50,808 bases of DNA from Microbacterium sp. (GTDB taxonomy: Bacteria > Actinomycetota > Actinomycetes > Actinomycetales > Microbacteriaceae), in the NCBI RefSeq assembly GCF_026393345.1, contig NZ_JAPLAI010000038.1, positions 1 through 50,808 on the forward strand, read 5' to 3'. The notes beneath the pieces are model-generated. The model saw only the letters and a list, made by a program, of their open reading frames with translations, did no database searches and was not told where the DNA came from. The translations under genes were made by a program, and so were the position numbers. Below, in pieces: positions 6,451 through 15,020 of the stretch. Numbering within the stretch: the first letter of the stretch is position 1; each line of letters opens with the position of its first letter.

Positions 6451-7988
6451 GTCCTCTGAGCGGACGAAAGGGCGCACCCCGGCCAGGCAAACGCCTCTCG
6501 CTGTGGCGGGTCGCCGTCAGCGTCGCCGCCGCAGCGGTCGTGTGCACGCTGGGGGTCGCCGCCGCATCCACCACCCCGGCGTGGATCGCCTCGCTGACCA
6601 GCCCGCAGACCGAGACCCGCTGGTTCGGCGCGTACTACGACGTCACCCTCGAATCCGGCGAGCGTCTGGCCGCGAACAGCCTCGCCGGGGCCGGTGGCAC
6701 GCCGGTGCTGAGCTTCGTCGTCGCGGCCGCATCCGACGACTGCACCCCCGGCTGGGGCGTCGCCTACGATCTGGATGCGGCGGCCACCGACCTGCAGCTC
6801 GATCGCCGCGTCGAACTGCTGCGGCGGAACGGCCAGGAGGTGGCGGTCTCGTTCGGCGGCGCGATCAACACCGAGCTCGCGCTGGCCTGCGCGGACACCC
6901 GCACCCTCCGCCAGGCCTACGGCGACGTGCTCGACCGGTATGGCGTGGACATCATGGACATCGACCTGGAGGGCGAGAGCCTGCACGACACCGCCGCCGC
7001 CGAGCGCCGCGCGCACGCCGTCGCCCAACTGCAGCGGGAGCGCCGCGACGACGGCGACGAGCTGGAGGTCTGGGTCACCCTGCCCGTGTCCGCCGACACC
7101 GGGCTGACCGACGAGGGCACCGCGGCGATCGCGGCGCTGCTCGACGGCGGGGTCGACCTCTCCGGCGTGAACGTCATGACCATGGACTACGGCACCGATC
7201 TCGGCGGCAGGTCCATGGGCGAGGCGGCGATCGACGCGCTGACGGCGACCGCGCCACAGGTCGCCGACGTCTACGCGGCGCAAAAGGTGGCGCTGCCGCC
7301 CTCCGGGGTGTGGTCGCTTCTCGGCGCGACACCCATGATCGGCCGCAACGACATCGACGGTGAGATCTTCACCCTGGACGACGCGGTGATGCTCAACGAG
7401 TTCGCGCAGAAACGGTCACTCGCGCGGCTATCGATGTGGTCGCTCAACCGCGACCGCACCTGCGGCTCCAACTACGCCAACCAGTCGCTGGTGTCGAACG
7501 AGTGCAGCGGCATCGAGCAGGCCGGTGAGTTCTTCGCCGACGCCCTCTCCGACGGCTACGAGCCGGCGCAGCGGATCATCCCCTCGCACCCCGCCGTGAC
7601 CGTGGACGACCCGAAGACGAGCACCTTCCCGGTGTGGGCGTCCGACCTGTACTACTCCGCCGGGGTGACGGTGGTGTGGCACGGCGGCGTCTACGTCTCG
7701 AAATGGTGGGTGCAGAACAGCATCCAGCCCGACGACCCGACCCTCGACCAGATGTCCTCCGCGTGGATGTATCTCGGGCCCGTCCTCCCGACCGACAAGC
7801 CGTACGCTCTCCCCCTCCTGCCGCCGGGCACGTACCCGGAGTGGTCGGAGACCGAGATCTACGACGTGGGCGACCGGGTGCTCTACGACGGCACCGGCTA
7901 CGAGGCACGGTGGTGGTCGCAGAGTCAGCGCCCCGACGTCGGACTGTTCAACCGCGACAGTTCCCCCTGGCGCGTCATCACCGAGTGA
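6447..7988 (+). CDS. secreted GH18-like (chitinase-family) protein with C-terminal binding modules
   Basis: A 513-residue protein whose ATG overlaps the stop of the glycosyltransferase (ATGA). Residues about 19-42 are a signal peptide or anchor (basic RPGKRLSLWR then a hydrophobic run). The catalytic domain shows SFGGAIN and D-I-M-D-I-D-L-E at 168-175, the full DxxDxDxE signature of GH18 with the catalytic Glu at 175. The C-terminal 110 residues hold two Trp/Tyr-rich segments (FPVWASDLYYSAGVTVVWHG and YPEWSETEIYDVGDRVLYDG) resembling CBM5/12 chitin-binding folds. Family members hydrolyse beta-1,4-GlcNAc links. The coupling to a processive synthase points to modification or release of its product rather than scavenging of foreign chitin, but that is inference. 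Confidence 0.88.
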   Translation: MSPLSGRKGAPRPGKRLSLWRVAVSVAAAAVVCTLGVAAASTTPAWIASLTSPQTETRWFGAYYDVTLESGERLAANSLAGAGGTPVLSFVVAAASDDCTPGWGVAYDLDAAATDLQLDRRVELLRRNGQEVAVSFGGAINTELALACADTRTLRQAYGDVLDRYGVDIMDIDLEGESLHDTAAAERRAHAVAQLQRERRDDGDELEVWVTLPVSADTGLTDEGTAAIAALLDGGVDLSGVNVMTMDYGTDLGGRSMGEAAIDALTATAPQVADVYAAQKVALPPSGVWSLLGATPMIGRNDIDGEIFTLDDAVMLNEFAQKRSLARLSMWSLNRDRTCGSNYANQSLVSNECSGIEQAGEFFADALSDGYEPAQRIIPSHPAVTVDDPKTSTFPVWASDLYYSAGVTVVWHGGVYVSKWWVQNSIQPDDPTLDQMSSAWMYLGPVLPTDKPYALPLLPPGTYPEWSETEIYDVGDRVLYDGTGYEARWWSQSQRPDVGLFNRDSSPWRVITE

Positions 7989-8059
7989 GGATGCGGCGCG
8001 CTGTCCGAAAAGGGGTGGGTCGAACGCAACGGGGTGGGTCGGAAACGAAGTGGTTCTGG

Positions 8060-8144
8060 CGGAGGGTGTGGGATTCGAACCCACGGGACATCACTGCCCA
8101 CTGGTTTTCAAGACCAGGTCCATCGGCCGCTCGGACAACCCTCC
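8060..8144 (-). tRNA. tRNA-Ser(TGA)
   Basis: Minus-strand class II cloverleaf: acceptor GGAGGGT with complementary ACCCTCC, discriminator G, anticodon loop CTTGAAA, and a long variable arm. No CCA is encoded. It lies downstream of serS and the HAD gene on the same strand. Confidence 0.95.
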
Positions 8145-8148
8145 AGCG

Positions 8149-8166
8149 CGGATGCCGCAGCATCCG
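8149..8166 (-). terminator. hairpin between the HAD gene and tRNA-Ser(TGA)
   Basis: CGGATGC/GCATCCG with a CGCA loop, a 7-bp stem 36 bp after the HAD stop codon. It may end the serS-HAD transcript; there is no T-tract. Confidence 0.35.
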
Positions 8167-8201
8167 TCACCTCCGCGAGTCTATCGGGAGTGCGACGCCG
8201 A

Positions 8202-9116
8202 TCAGAGGGTGCGCAGGACCGCGGCCACGCCGCCGTCGGTGACGGATGCGGTGACCTCACCGGCCGCATCCCGCACCTCCTGCGGGCCCTGACCCATGGC
8301 GACCGCGCGACCGCCGTGCGAGCGGGCCCACTCGAACATGCCCACATCGTTGCGGCCATCGCCCATCACGAGCACCCGCGACGGGTCGATGTCGAGCCAC
8401 TCCTGCACCAGCGCGAGCGCACTGCCCTTGTCGACGCCCTTGGGTGCGATGTCGAGCCACGCCGTCCAGCCGACGGCGTAGGAGACCTGGTTGAGACCGA
8501 CGCGCTCGACGAGCTCGACGAAGTCCTGCTCGGCATGCTCCGGCGAGACGACGACCACGCGCGTGACCGGCTGCCGGGCGAGCTCCTCGAACGCCACCCG
8601 GTCGGCGCGGTCGAGGTTCCAGTCGTCCATGTAGTCGGTGTATTCGCGGCGCCCATCGGGCAGCTCGACGAGGTAGTGCGCCTGCGGCAGGTGCTCACGC
8701 AGCAACGTCAGCACGTGGGTGGCATCGAAGGTCTCGGTGTGGAACCGCTCGTACTGCGGCGCACCGTCCGCATCCTCGACGCGCTTCATGATGACGGCGC
8801 CGTTGGAGCAGATCGCGTAGTCCGGCGCGATCTCGAGCACCTCGTGAACGCCGCGCGTGGCCTCCCAACTGCGCCCGGTGGCGAGCATCACCCGGTGACC
8901 CGCGCGCTCCGCGTCGGTCACGGCCTCCACGATCCCGGGGCTGGCGGACTCGTCCTCCAGCAGCACCGTGCCGTCGATGTCGAGCACGATGAGCATCGGC
9001 GAGACGACGCCCCGTGCGGCCTCGCCCCCCGTCGCGATCTCTTCGACGAGGTCCGCCGCGTCCTGCGAGGACTCGACGTCGACGTCGCCGGGGTCCGGCA
9101 GCCGAGCGTCGTTCAC
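8202..9116 (-). CDS. HAD-superfamily hydrolase (Cof-like phosphatase)
   Basis: 304 residues from a GTG at 9116 that overlaps the serS stop by 4 bp. After about 40 variable residues come the HAD motifs: VLDIDGTV (nucleophile and acid-base Asp), ATGRS (motif II), the conserved Lys in [11 protein letters not shown], and [11 protein letters not shown] (motif III/IV). The cap between motifs II and III is of the C2 type, as in Cof phosphatases acting on sugar or nucleotide phosphates. The substrate cannot be told from sequence. Coupling to serS is a shared operon arrangement and need not imply a role in aminoacylation. A later start at the Met before LIVLDIDG is possible. Confidence 0.85.
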   Translation of the reverse strand: MNDARLPDPGDVDVESSQDAADLVEEIATGGEAARGVVSPMLIVLDIDGTVLLEDESASPGIVEAVTDAERAGHRVMLATGRSWEATRGVHEVLEIAPDYAICSNGAVIMKRVEDADGAPQYERFHTETFDATHVLTLLREHLPQAHYLVELPDGRREYTDYMDDWNLDRADRVAFEELARQPVTRVVVVSPEHAEQDFVELVERVGLNQVSYAVGWTAWLDIAPKGVDKGSALALVQEWLDIDPSRVLVMGDGRNDVGMFEWARSHGGRAVAMGQGPQEVRDAAGEVTASVTDGGVAAVLRTL

Positions 9117-10378
9117 GCGATCGGCTCCAGGACCTCGAGGCCGCCCAGGTACGGGCGCAGTACCTCGGGCACAGTGACCGACCCGTCGGCGCGCTGGTGG
9201 GTTTCCAGGAGCGCCACGATCCAGCGGGTGGTGGCCAGGGTGCCGTTGAGGGTCGCGACGTGCTGCGTCTTGCCGCCGTCGGGACGGTGGCGGATGTCGA
9301 GCCGGCGCGCCTGGTACGTGGTGCAGTTCGAGGTGCTGGTGAGCTCCCGGTACGCGTTCTGGGTCGGCACCCACGCCTCGACGTCGTACTTGCGTGCGGC
9401 GGAGGAACCGAGGTCGCCGGCGGCGACGTCGATCACCCGGTAGGCGAGGCCCAGGTCCTGCAGCATCCCCTCCTGCAGCGCGACGAGCCGCTCGTGCTCG
9501 GCCTCGGCGTCGGCGGGGTCGGCGTAGACGAACATCTCCAGCTTGTTGAACTGGTGCACCCGGATGATGCCACGGGTGTCCTTGCCGTACGAGCCCGCTT
9601 CGCTGCGGTAGCAGGTGGACCAGCCGGCGTAGCGTTTGGGGCTGCGCGAGAGGTCGAGGATCTCACCCATGTGGTACCCGGCGAGCGGCACCTCGCTTGT
9701 GCCGACCAGGTAAAGGTCCTGGTCCTCCAGGTGATAGACCTCGGCGGAGTGCTTGCCGAGGAACCCGGTGCCGTGCATGACCTCGGGGCGCACCAGCGTC
9801 GGCGGGATCATCGGCGTGAACCCGGCCTGGAGCGCCCGGTCGAGACCCAGCGTCATGATGGCGAGCTCGAGGCGCGCGCCGATGCCAGTGAGGAAGTAGA
9901 ACCGGCTGCCGGAGACCTTGGTTCCGCGTTCCATGTCGATCGCGCCGAGCAGCTCGCCGATCTCGAGGTGGTCGCGCGGGGTGAAGTCGAACGCGGGCAC
10001 CTCACCGTGCGTGCGGAGGGTGATGAAGTCCTCCTCACCGCCGGCGGGGACCCCGTCGATGACGATGTTCTCGATCGCCCCGAGCGCCTCGGATGCGGCC
10101 TCCTCGGCGGCGGCGGCGGCCTGCTGCGCGGCCTTGACCCGCTCGCTGAGATCCTTGGCCTCGGCCACGAGCGCGGCCTTCTCGTCCTTAGGCGCCTGGG
10201 CGACCCGCTTGCCGTGGGCGTTCTGCTCCGCCCGGAGCTCTTCGAACGTCGTGATGGCGACGCGGCGCGCGCGGTCGGCGGCCAGTGCCGCGGTCACGGT
10301 GTCGGGCGACTCCCCCCGCGCCACCTGCGAGCGCGTGACAAGCTCGGGATTCTCGCGGAGAAGTGTCGGATCGATCAT
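9113..10378 (-). CDS. serS: serine--tRNA ligase
   Basis: 421 residues, the usual bacterial length. The N-terminal coiled-coil arm (residues about 30-105, Ala/Glu/Lys rich) binds the long variable arm of tRNA-Ser. The class II catalytic core follows: the motif 2 region [18 protein letters not shown] with the ATP-binding Arg, and motif 3 near [18 protein letters not shown]. It charges tRNA-Ser with serine. Two tRNA-Ser genes lie downstream on the same strand. The divergent lipid-kinase gene starts only 42 bp away, so the two promoters are packed closely. Confidence 0.97.
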   Translation of the reverse strand: MIDPTLLRENPELVTRSQVARGESPDTVTAALAADRARRVAITTFEELRAEQNAHGKRVAQAPKDEKAALVAEAKDLSERVKAAQQAAAAAEEAASEALGAIENIVIDGVPAGGEEDFITLRTHGEVPAFDFTPRDHLEIGELLGAIDMERGTKVSGSRFYFLTGIGARLELAIMTLGLDRALQAGFTPMIPPTLVRPEVMHGTGFLGKHSAEVYHLEDQDLYLVGTSEVPLAGYHMGEILDLSRSPKRYAGWSTCYRSEAGSYGKDTRGIIRVHQFNKLEMFVYADPADAEAEHERLVALQEGMLQDLGLAYRVIDVAAGDLGSSAARKYDVEAWVPTQNAYRELTSTSNCTTYQARRLDIRHRPDGGKTQHVATLNGTLATTRWIVALLETHQRADGSVTVPEVLRPYLGGLEVLEPIA

Positions 10379-10419
10379 CCGGCAAGTCTACTGAGCCGTG
10401 CGGCGGCTATCGTGTGACC

Positions 10420-11415
10420 ATGACGACGGATGCGGCCGATTCCCGCCGCGCCGCCCTCGTCTACAACCCGACCAAGGTCGACGCCGCGCAACTGCGCGGG
10501 CAGGTCATCCACCATTCCGCGCAGGCGGGGTGGGCGCCGCCCCTGTTCTTCGAGACCACGGTGGCGGATCTCGGCCAGGGATGCGTGCGCGAAGCGCTCG
10601 CACAGGGCGCCGCGGCGGTGCTGGTCGCCGGCGGCGACGGCACCGTCCGTGCGGTCTCCGAGGCACTGACCGGCACCGGGGTGCCGCTCACGATCGTCCC
10701 CAGCGGCACGGGCAACCTCCTCGCCCGGAATCTCGGCCTCCCGCTCGACAGCCCCGACCGCGTGATCGCCGCCACCTTCACCGGGGAGCATCGCCCGGTT
10801 GACATCGGCATCGCGCAGATCTCCCGCCCCGACGGCACCCAGACCGAGGCCGCGTTCGTGGTCATGGCCGGAATGGGCCTGGATGCGGCGATGATCGCTA
10901 ACACCCGGCCGAAGCTGAAGAAGGCGGTCGGCTGGGTCGCGTACGTCGACGGCGCGGCCCGCTCCCTGCCGCAGGCGAAACCCTTCCGGCTGATGTACCA
11001 GGTCGACGGTGACCGGATGCACACCGCCCGCGTGTACAGCGTCCTGTTCGCCAACTGCGGCGCTCTCCCGGCGGGCATCGCCCTCATCCCGGACGCCTCG
11101 ATCGTCGACGGGGCGCTCGACGTGGTCCTCATCCGGCCTCGCGGCTGGTGGGGCTGGCTCGCGGTGTGGCGGCGGGTGTGGTGGGACAACTCGGTGCTGC
11201 GGCGGTTCAAGGCCGGCCGGCTCGTGCTGGAACGTCGACGCGACCAGTCCGTGCACTATCTGCAGGGCACCGCGGCGGAGGCGGGCGCGAGCCCGGCGCA
11301 GGCGGTGCAGCTGGACGGCGACGAGTTCGGCCAGGCCACGAGGCTGAGTTGCCGCGTGGTTGCGGGGGGACTCCTCGTCGCCCTGCCCACCGGTCATCCG
11401 GCCAGCAACCTCTGA
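10420..11415 (+). CDS. diacylglycerol kinase-family (DAGK_cat) lipid kinase
   Basis: 331 residues. The ATG at 10420 is the first in-frame ATG after the serS divergence. The DAGK catalytic domain is shown by AALVYNPTKV near the N-terminus, GGDGTVRAV (71-79) for ATP binding and SGTGNLLARNLGLPL. The C-terminal beta-sandwich region includes LIPDASIVDGALDVVLI. The family phosphorylates diacylglycerol, sphingosine-like lipids or related acceptors; actinobacterial members act in membrane phospholipid recycling. There is no signal peptide, so it is cytoplasmic or membrane-associated. The exact lipid is unknown. Confidence 0.88.
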   Translation: MTTDAADSRRAALVYNPTKVDAAQLRGQVIHHSAQAGWAPPLFFETTVADLGQGCVREALAQGAAAVLVAGGDGTVRAVSEALTGTGVPLTIVPSGTGNLLARNLGLPLDSPDRVIAATFTGEHRPVDIGIAQISRPDGTQTEAAFVVMAGMGLDAAMIANTRPKLKKAVGWVAYVDGAARSLPQAKPFRLMYQVDGDRMHTARVYSVLFANCGALPAGIALIPDASIVDGALDVVLIRPRGWWGWLAVWRRVWWDNSVLRRFKAGRLVLERRRDQSVHYLQGTAAEAGASPAQAVQLDGDEFGQATRLSCRVVAGGLLVALPTGHPASNL

Positions 11416-11428
11416 CCGCGCTTTCCCC

Positions 11429-11500
11429 GCGAGACCATATCCCCCGCGCGAGACCACATCCGATCCGGTGTGGTCTCGGCGAACGGATGTGGTCTCGCGC
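11429..11500. repeat. REP-like palindromic element, copy A
   Basis: Four copies of a GAGACCAYAYCC box arranged forward-forward-reverse-reverse over 72 bp (first box GCGAGACCATATC, last box GGATGTGGTCTCGCGC). Two further copies with the same layout lie at 20736-20808 and 29531-29603. This copy lies between two plus-strand genes. Confidence 0.85.
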
Positions 11501-11574
11501 GTGGGGTCCCTGGCACGGGGCCCGCTCGCCGTCAACCCTGGCGGGTCCGCCGGGGTGCGACGTAGCGTCGAGGC

Positions 11575-12912
11575 ATGAGCACGCTCGTCTGGTTCCGCGA
11601 CGATCTGCGGCTCGCCGACAACCCCGCGCTCCGGGCGGCGCTGGACCGTGACGAGCCGGTCACCGGCCTCTACGTACTGGACGAAGAATCACCCGGCTTC
11701 CGGGCGCTCGGCGGCGCCGCCCGCTGGTGGCTGCACCAGTCGCTCGCCTCCCTCGGCGAGCGCCTGCGCGAGCGTGGCTCGATGCTGCTGCTGCGTCGCG
11801 GACCCGCGGCTCGGGTCGTGCCGGAGGCGGTGCAGGATGCGGGGGCCACCGCCGTGGCATGGAACCGCCGCTACGGCGCGGCCGAGCGCGACGTCGACCG
11901 CGCGCTGAAGGACCGGCTGCGCGCCGACGGCGTCGAGGTGCGGTCGTTCGCGGCGTCGCTGCTGTTCGAACCGTGGACGGTGAGCACCGGGGCCGGTACC
12001 CCGTTCTCCGTATTCACCCCGTTCTGGCGCGCCTGCCTGCACCTGCCGTCCCCGCGCATCCCGTTCCCGGAGCCGGCCGAGATCCCCGGCCCCGTCCGGG
12101 CGCCCGCATCCGATGCGCTGGATGACTGGGGCCTGGTCCCCACCCGGCCGGACTGGGCGGAGGGCTTGCGGGAGACCTGGGAGCCCGGGGAACCCGCGGC
12201 GCAGGAGCGCCTCCGGCGTTTCCTCGACGAGGACGCGGCCGGGTACGAGACCGCCCGCGACGAGCCGGCCGCCGGCGCGACGTCGATGCTGTCGCCGCGC
12301 CTGCGGTGGGGTGAGCTGAGCCCGCATACCGTCTGGCACGCTGCCCTGTCGGCCGATGTCGACGCGGGGCGATTCCTCACCGAGCTCGGCTGGCGAGAAT
12401 TCGCCTGGCACGTGCTGTTCCACCACCCGGATCTTGCGACGGCGAACCTCCGCCGCGAGTTCGACGCGTTCCCCTGGCCGCCCCCCGATGCGGCGAAGCT
12501 CCGCGCCTGGCAGCACGGCCGCACCGGGTACCGGCTCGTCGACGCCGGGATGCGGGAGCTCTGGCACACCGGCCACATGCACAATCGGGTGCGAATGGTC
12601 ACCGCATCCTTCCTGGTGAAGAACCTGCTGATCGACTGGCGGCGCGGCGAGGAGTGGTTCTGGGACACCCTGGTCGACGCGGATGCGGCCAGCAACCCGT
12701 TCAACTGGCAGTGGGTGGCAGGATCCGGAGCCGACGCCGCACCCTACTTCCGCGTCTTCAACCCGCACCTGCAGCAGGAGAAGTTCGACGCGCAGGGGCG
12801 GTACAGCACGAAGTGGGCCCCGGATGCGGCGGGCATCCCGCCGATCGTCGACCTCGCCGCCTCCCGGCGGGCAGCCCTCGCGGCGTACGAGCAGGTGAAG
12901 CGCGCCCGCTGA
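11575..12912 (+). CDS. phr: deoxyribodipyrimidine photolyase
   Basis: 445 residues. The N-terminal antenna-binding Rossmann domain starts TLVWFRDDLRLADNPAL. The C-terminal FAD domain carries GWREFAWHVLFHHP, the conserved TGYRLVDAGMRELWHTG block, MHNRVRMVTASFLVKNLLIDW, and WQWVAGSGADAAPYFRVFNP with the electron-transfer Trp. It repairs UV-induced cyclobutane dimers with blue light (class I CPD photolyase by motif). It starts 75 bp after the REP-like copy A and likely has its own promoter in that gap. A cryptochrome function is less likely given the full set of photolyase motifs. Confidence 0.95.
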   Translation: MSTLVWFRDDLRLADNPALRAALDRDEPVTGLYVLDEESPGFRALGGAARWWLHQSLASLGERLRERGSMLLLRRGPAARVVPEAVQDAGATAVAWNRRYGAAERDVDRALKDRLRADGVEVRSFAASLLFEPWTVSTGAGTPFSVFTPFWRACLHLPSPRIPFPEPAEIPGPVRAPASDALDDWGLVPTRPDWAEGLRETWEPGEPAAQERLRRFLDEDAAGYETARDEPAAGATSMLSPRLRWGELSPHTVWHAALSADVDAGRFLTELGWREFAWHVLFHHPDLATANLRREFDAFPWPPPDAAKLRAWQHGRTGYRLVDAGMRELWHTGHMHNRVRMVTASFLVKNLLIDWRRGEEWFWDTLVDADAASNPFNWQWVAGSGADAAPYFRVFNPHLQQEKFDAQGRYSTKWAPDAAGIPPIVDLAASRRAALAAYEQVKRAR

Positions 12913-12949
12913 GCGGAATACCCGGATCCGCCGACGGTTACATCCAGGG

Positions 12950-14005
12950 ATGAGTACCGTTCCCGCCCTCTCCGTCCTCGACCTCGTTCCGGTGCGCACC
13001 GGACAGACCAGCGCCCAGGCGGTGGCGTCGTCGCTGACGCTCGCCGAGCGCGCCGACGAACTCGGCTACCGCCGGTACTGGTTCGCCGAGCACCACAACA
13101 TGCCCGCGGTCGCCTCGACCACCCCTCCCGTGCTGATCGCCGCCGCGACGTCCCGGACGCACCGCATCCGGGTGGGCTCGGGCGGCGTGATGCTGCCGAA
13201 CCACGCTCCGCTGATCGTCGCCGAGCAGTTCGCCGCCCTGGAGGCCATCGCCCCCGGCCGCATCGACCTCGGCATCGGGCGCGCGCCCGGCAGCGACCCC
13301 GTCATCACGCAGCTCCTGCACCGCGCCGGTGCCACGAGCGATGTGGACCGGTTCCCCGACCACATCCGCGACATCCTTGCGCTCAGCTCCGCGGATGGCG
13401 CCACCCTGCAGTTCACCTCCGGCGGCACCTACACGGTGCACGCGACGCCGTCGGCGTCCGAGACGCCCGAGCTGTGGCTGCTCGGCTCGAGCGACTACTC
13501 GGCCCAGCTGGCCGCATCCCTGGGTCTGCCGTACGTGTTCGCCAACCACTTCTCCGGCGAGGGCGTCGACCGGGCCCTCGCGCTCTACCGCGAGCAGTAC
13601 CGGCCGAGCGAGGCGCACCCGACACCGGTGACCTTCCTCACCACGAACGCCGTCGTCGCTCCCACCCGCGAGGAGGCCGAGGCGCGGGCGCTGCCGCAGA
13701 TCCGCATGATGGCGCGCCTGCGCGGCAACCGTCCCCTCATCCCGCTGGAGACCGTGGAGCAGGCGCGCGACGCCGAGGCGGTGGATGCGCTCGGTGCGCC
13801 GTTCGCGGACTGGGCCCGCACGCGCTGGATCGTCGGCACCCCGGACGAAGCGGCCGCGGAGCTTCGCGCCTTCGCCGAACGCCACGGCGTCGACGAGGTC
13901 ATGCTCTCCCCCGTCGCCGGGTCCTACGACGACGAGCCGATGGATTCCGCGGTGGGCCGCGCGCAGACCCTTGAGCTCATCCACGGCGCGCTGACCGCCG
14001 CCTGA
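12950..14005 (+). CDS. LLM-class flavin-dependent oxidoreductase (luciferase-like)
   Basis: 351 residues, single domain. It shows the luciferase-like start LSVLDLVPVRTGQT, the GYRRYWFAEHHNMPAVAS segment typical of the alkanal-monooxygenase-like subgroup, VGSGGVMLPNHAPL, and IDLGIGRAPGSD in the TIM barrel that binds reduced FMN. The natural substrate is unknown for this subgroup. It starts 37 bp after phr on the same strand, so cotranscription is possible. The REP-like element at 14040 follows its stop. Confidence 0.9.
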   Translation: MSTVPALSVLDLVPVRTGQTSAQAVASSLTLAERADELGYRRYWFAEHHNMPAVASTTPPVLIAAATSRTHRIRVGSGGVMLPNHAPLIVAEQFAALEAIAPGRIDLGIGRAPGSDPVITQLLHRAGATSDVDRFPDHIRDILALSSADGATLQFTSGGTYTVHATPSASETPELWLLGSSDYSAQLAASLGLPYVFANHFSGEGVDRALALYREQYRPSEAHPTPVTFLTTNAVVAPTREEAEARALPQIRMMARLRGNRPLIPLETVEQARDAEAVDALGAPFADWARTRWIVGTPDEAAAELRAFAERHGVDEVMLSPVAGSYDDEPMDSAVGRAQTLELIHGALTAA

Positions 14006-14039
14006 CCCGTTTCGCTCCGAGGCACCCTCACCCCTGGGC

Positions 14040-14145
14040 GTGTCCCGCTTCGACCGGCCGACCCCGGGCATGTCCCGTTTCCTACAGAACATGTCCCACT
14101 TTCTGCCGGAATGGCTGTCTCATAACGGCAGAAAGTGGGACATGT
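14040..14145. repeat. REP-like element with a 20-bp stem (second family)
   Basis: Three direct TGTCCCRYTT-type boxes (14041, 14071, 14092) are followed by one inverted copy. Box three and the inverted copy form a perfect 20-bp stem (14089-14108 with 14126-14145) around a 17-base loop. It lies between the convergent LLM and PhzF genes and should act as a two-way terminator. Confidence 0.8.
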
Positions 14146-14153
14146 ATGCGGGA

Positions 14154-15020
14154 TCAGATCGGGGATGCGGTCCCGGTGACACGGATGCCGCCGGTCGGCG
14201 GGATCTCGACCTCGAGAAGGCTCGGCCGGCCCACGTGTCGCCCCTGCAGGATGCGGATGCGGCCCGACTCGGGCACGAGGCCGAGCTCCCGCAGATATCC
14301 GCCGAACGACGCGGCCGCCGACCCGGTGGCCGGATCCTCGTCCATCGTGCCGACGGGGAAGATGTTCCGCGCCTCCCACACGCCGATGCCGGGCTCCGCG
14401 CCCGCGCCATCACGGGACGGATGGGCGACGGTGACCGTGCCGGTCCAGCCCTCCGCATCCATCAGCGCACGCACCGCGTCGGGGTCGAACGTGAACCCGT
14501 CGAACCGGTGCTGCTCGCCGATGACGAGCACCGGATGCCGGTTGCCGGCGTAAGCGATCCGCGGCGGGAAGCGTGGGTCGAGGTGTGCGTCGGCGAGGCC
14601 GAGAAGCCCCAGCAACGTCTCCCGGACCGCGTCGGGCAGCTCCGACACCACCGGGTCGACGCTCGTGAAGGTGGCACGAATCGCTCCGCCGGATTCCTCC
14701 GTCTCGATGAGGACCTCGCCGACCGGGGTGGCGAAGCGGAGCGTCCCGACGCCGTCGCGCTCGGCGAGCGCCACGGCCGTGGCGACCGTGGCGTGCCCGC
14801 AGAAGGGCACCTCCGCGACCGGGGAGAAGAAGCGCAGCGGGATGCGGCCGTCGACCGCGGGCCGCACGAACGCGGTCTCGGCGTAACCGACCTCGGCGGC
14901 GATCTCCTGCATCCGTGCGTCGTCGAGACCGGTCGCGTCCGGCACGATCCCGGCGGGGTTGCCACCGCCCGGCTGGGCCGGGTCGGTGAACGCTGCGTAC
15001 CGGAGGATCTCGGCGGTCAT
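14154..15020 (-). CDS. PhzF-family isomerase/epimerase
   Basis: 288 residues from ATG 15020, overlapping the pheA stop by 4 bp. The two-lobed PhzF fold (diaminopimelate epimerase-like) is shown by YAAFTDPAQPGGGNPAGIV at the N-terminus, GYAETAFVRP with the catalytic Glu, VPFCGHATVATAVAL, and EARNIFPVGTMDEDPATGSAA at the C-terminus. PhzF itself isomerises trans-2,3-dihydro-3-hydroxyanthranilate in phenazine synthesis, but most homologues have unknown substrates and no phenazine genes lie here. Coupling to pheA may hint at an aromatic-acid substrate, though it may be simple operon packing. Confidence 0.9.
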   Translation of the reverse strand: MTAEILRYAAFTDPAQPGGGNPAGIVPDATGLDDARMQEIAAEVGYAETAFVRPAVDGRIPLRFFSPVAEVPFCGHATVATAVALAERDGVGTLRFATPVGEVLIETEESGGAIRATFTSVDPVVSELPDAVRETLLGLLGLADAHLDPRFPPRIAYAGNRHPVLVIGEQHRFDGFTFDPDAVRALMDAEGWTGTVTVAHPSRDGAGAEPGIGVWEARNIFPVGTMDEDPATGSAAASFGGYLRELGLVPESGRIRILQGRHVGRPSLLEVEIPPTGGIRVTGTASPI

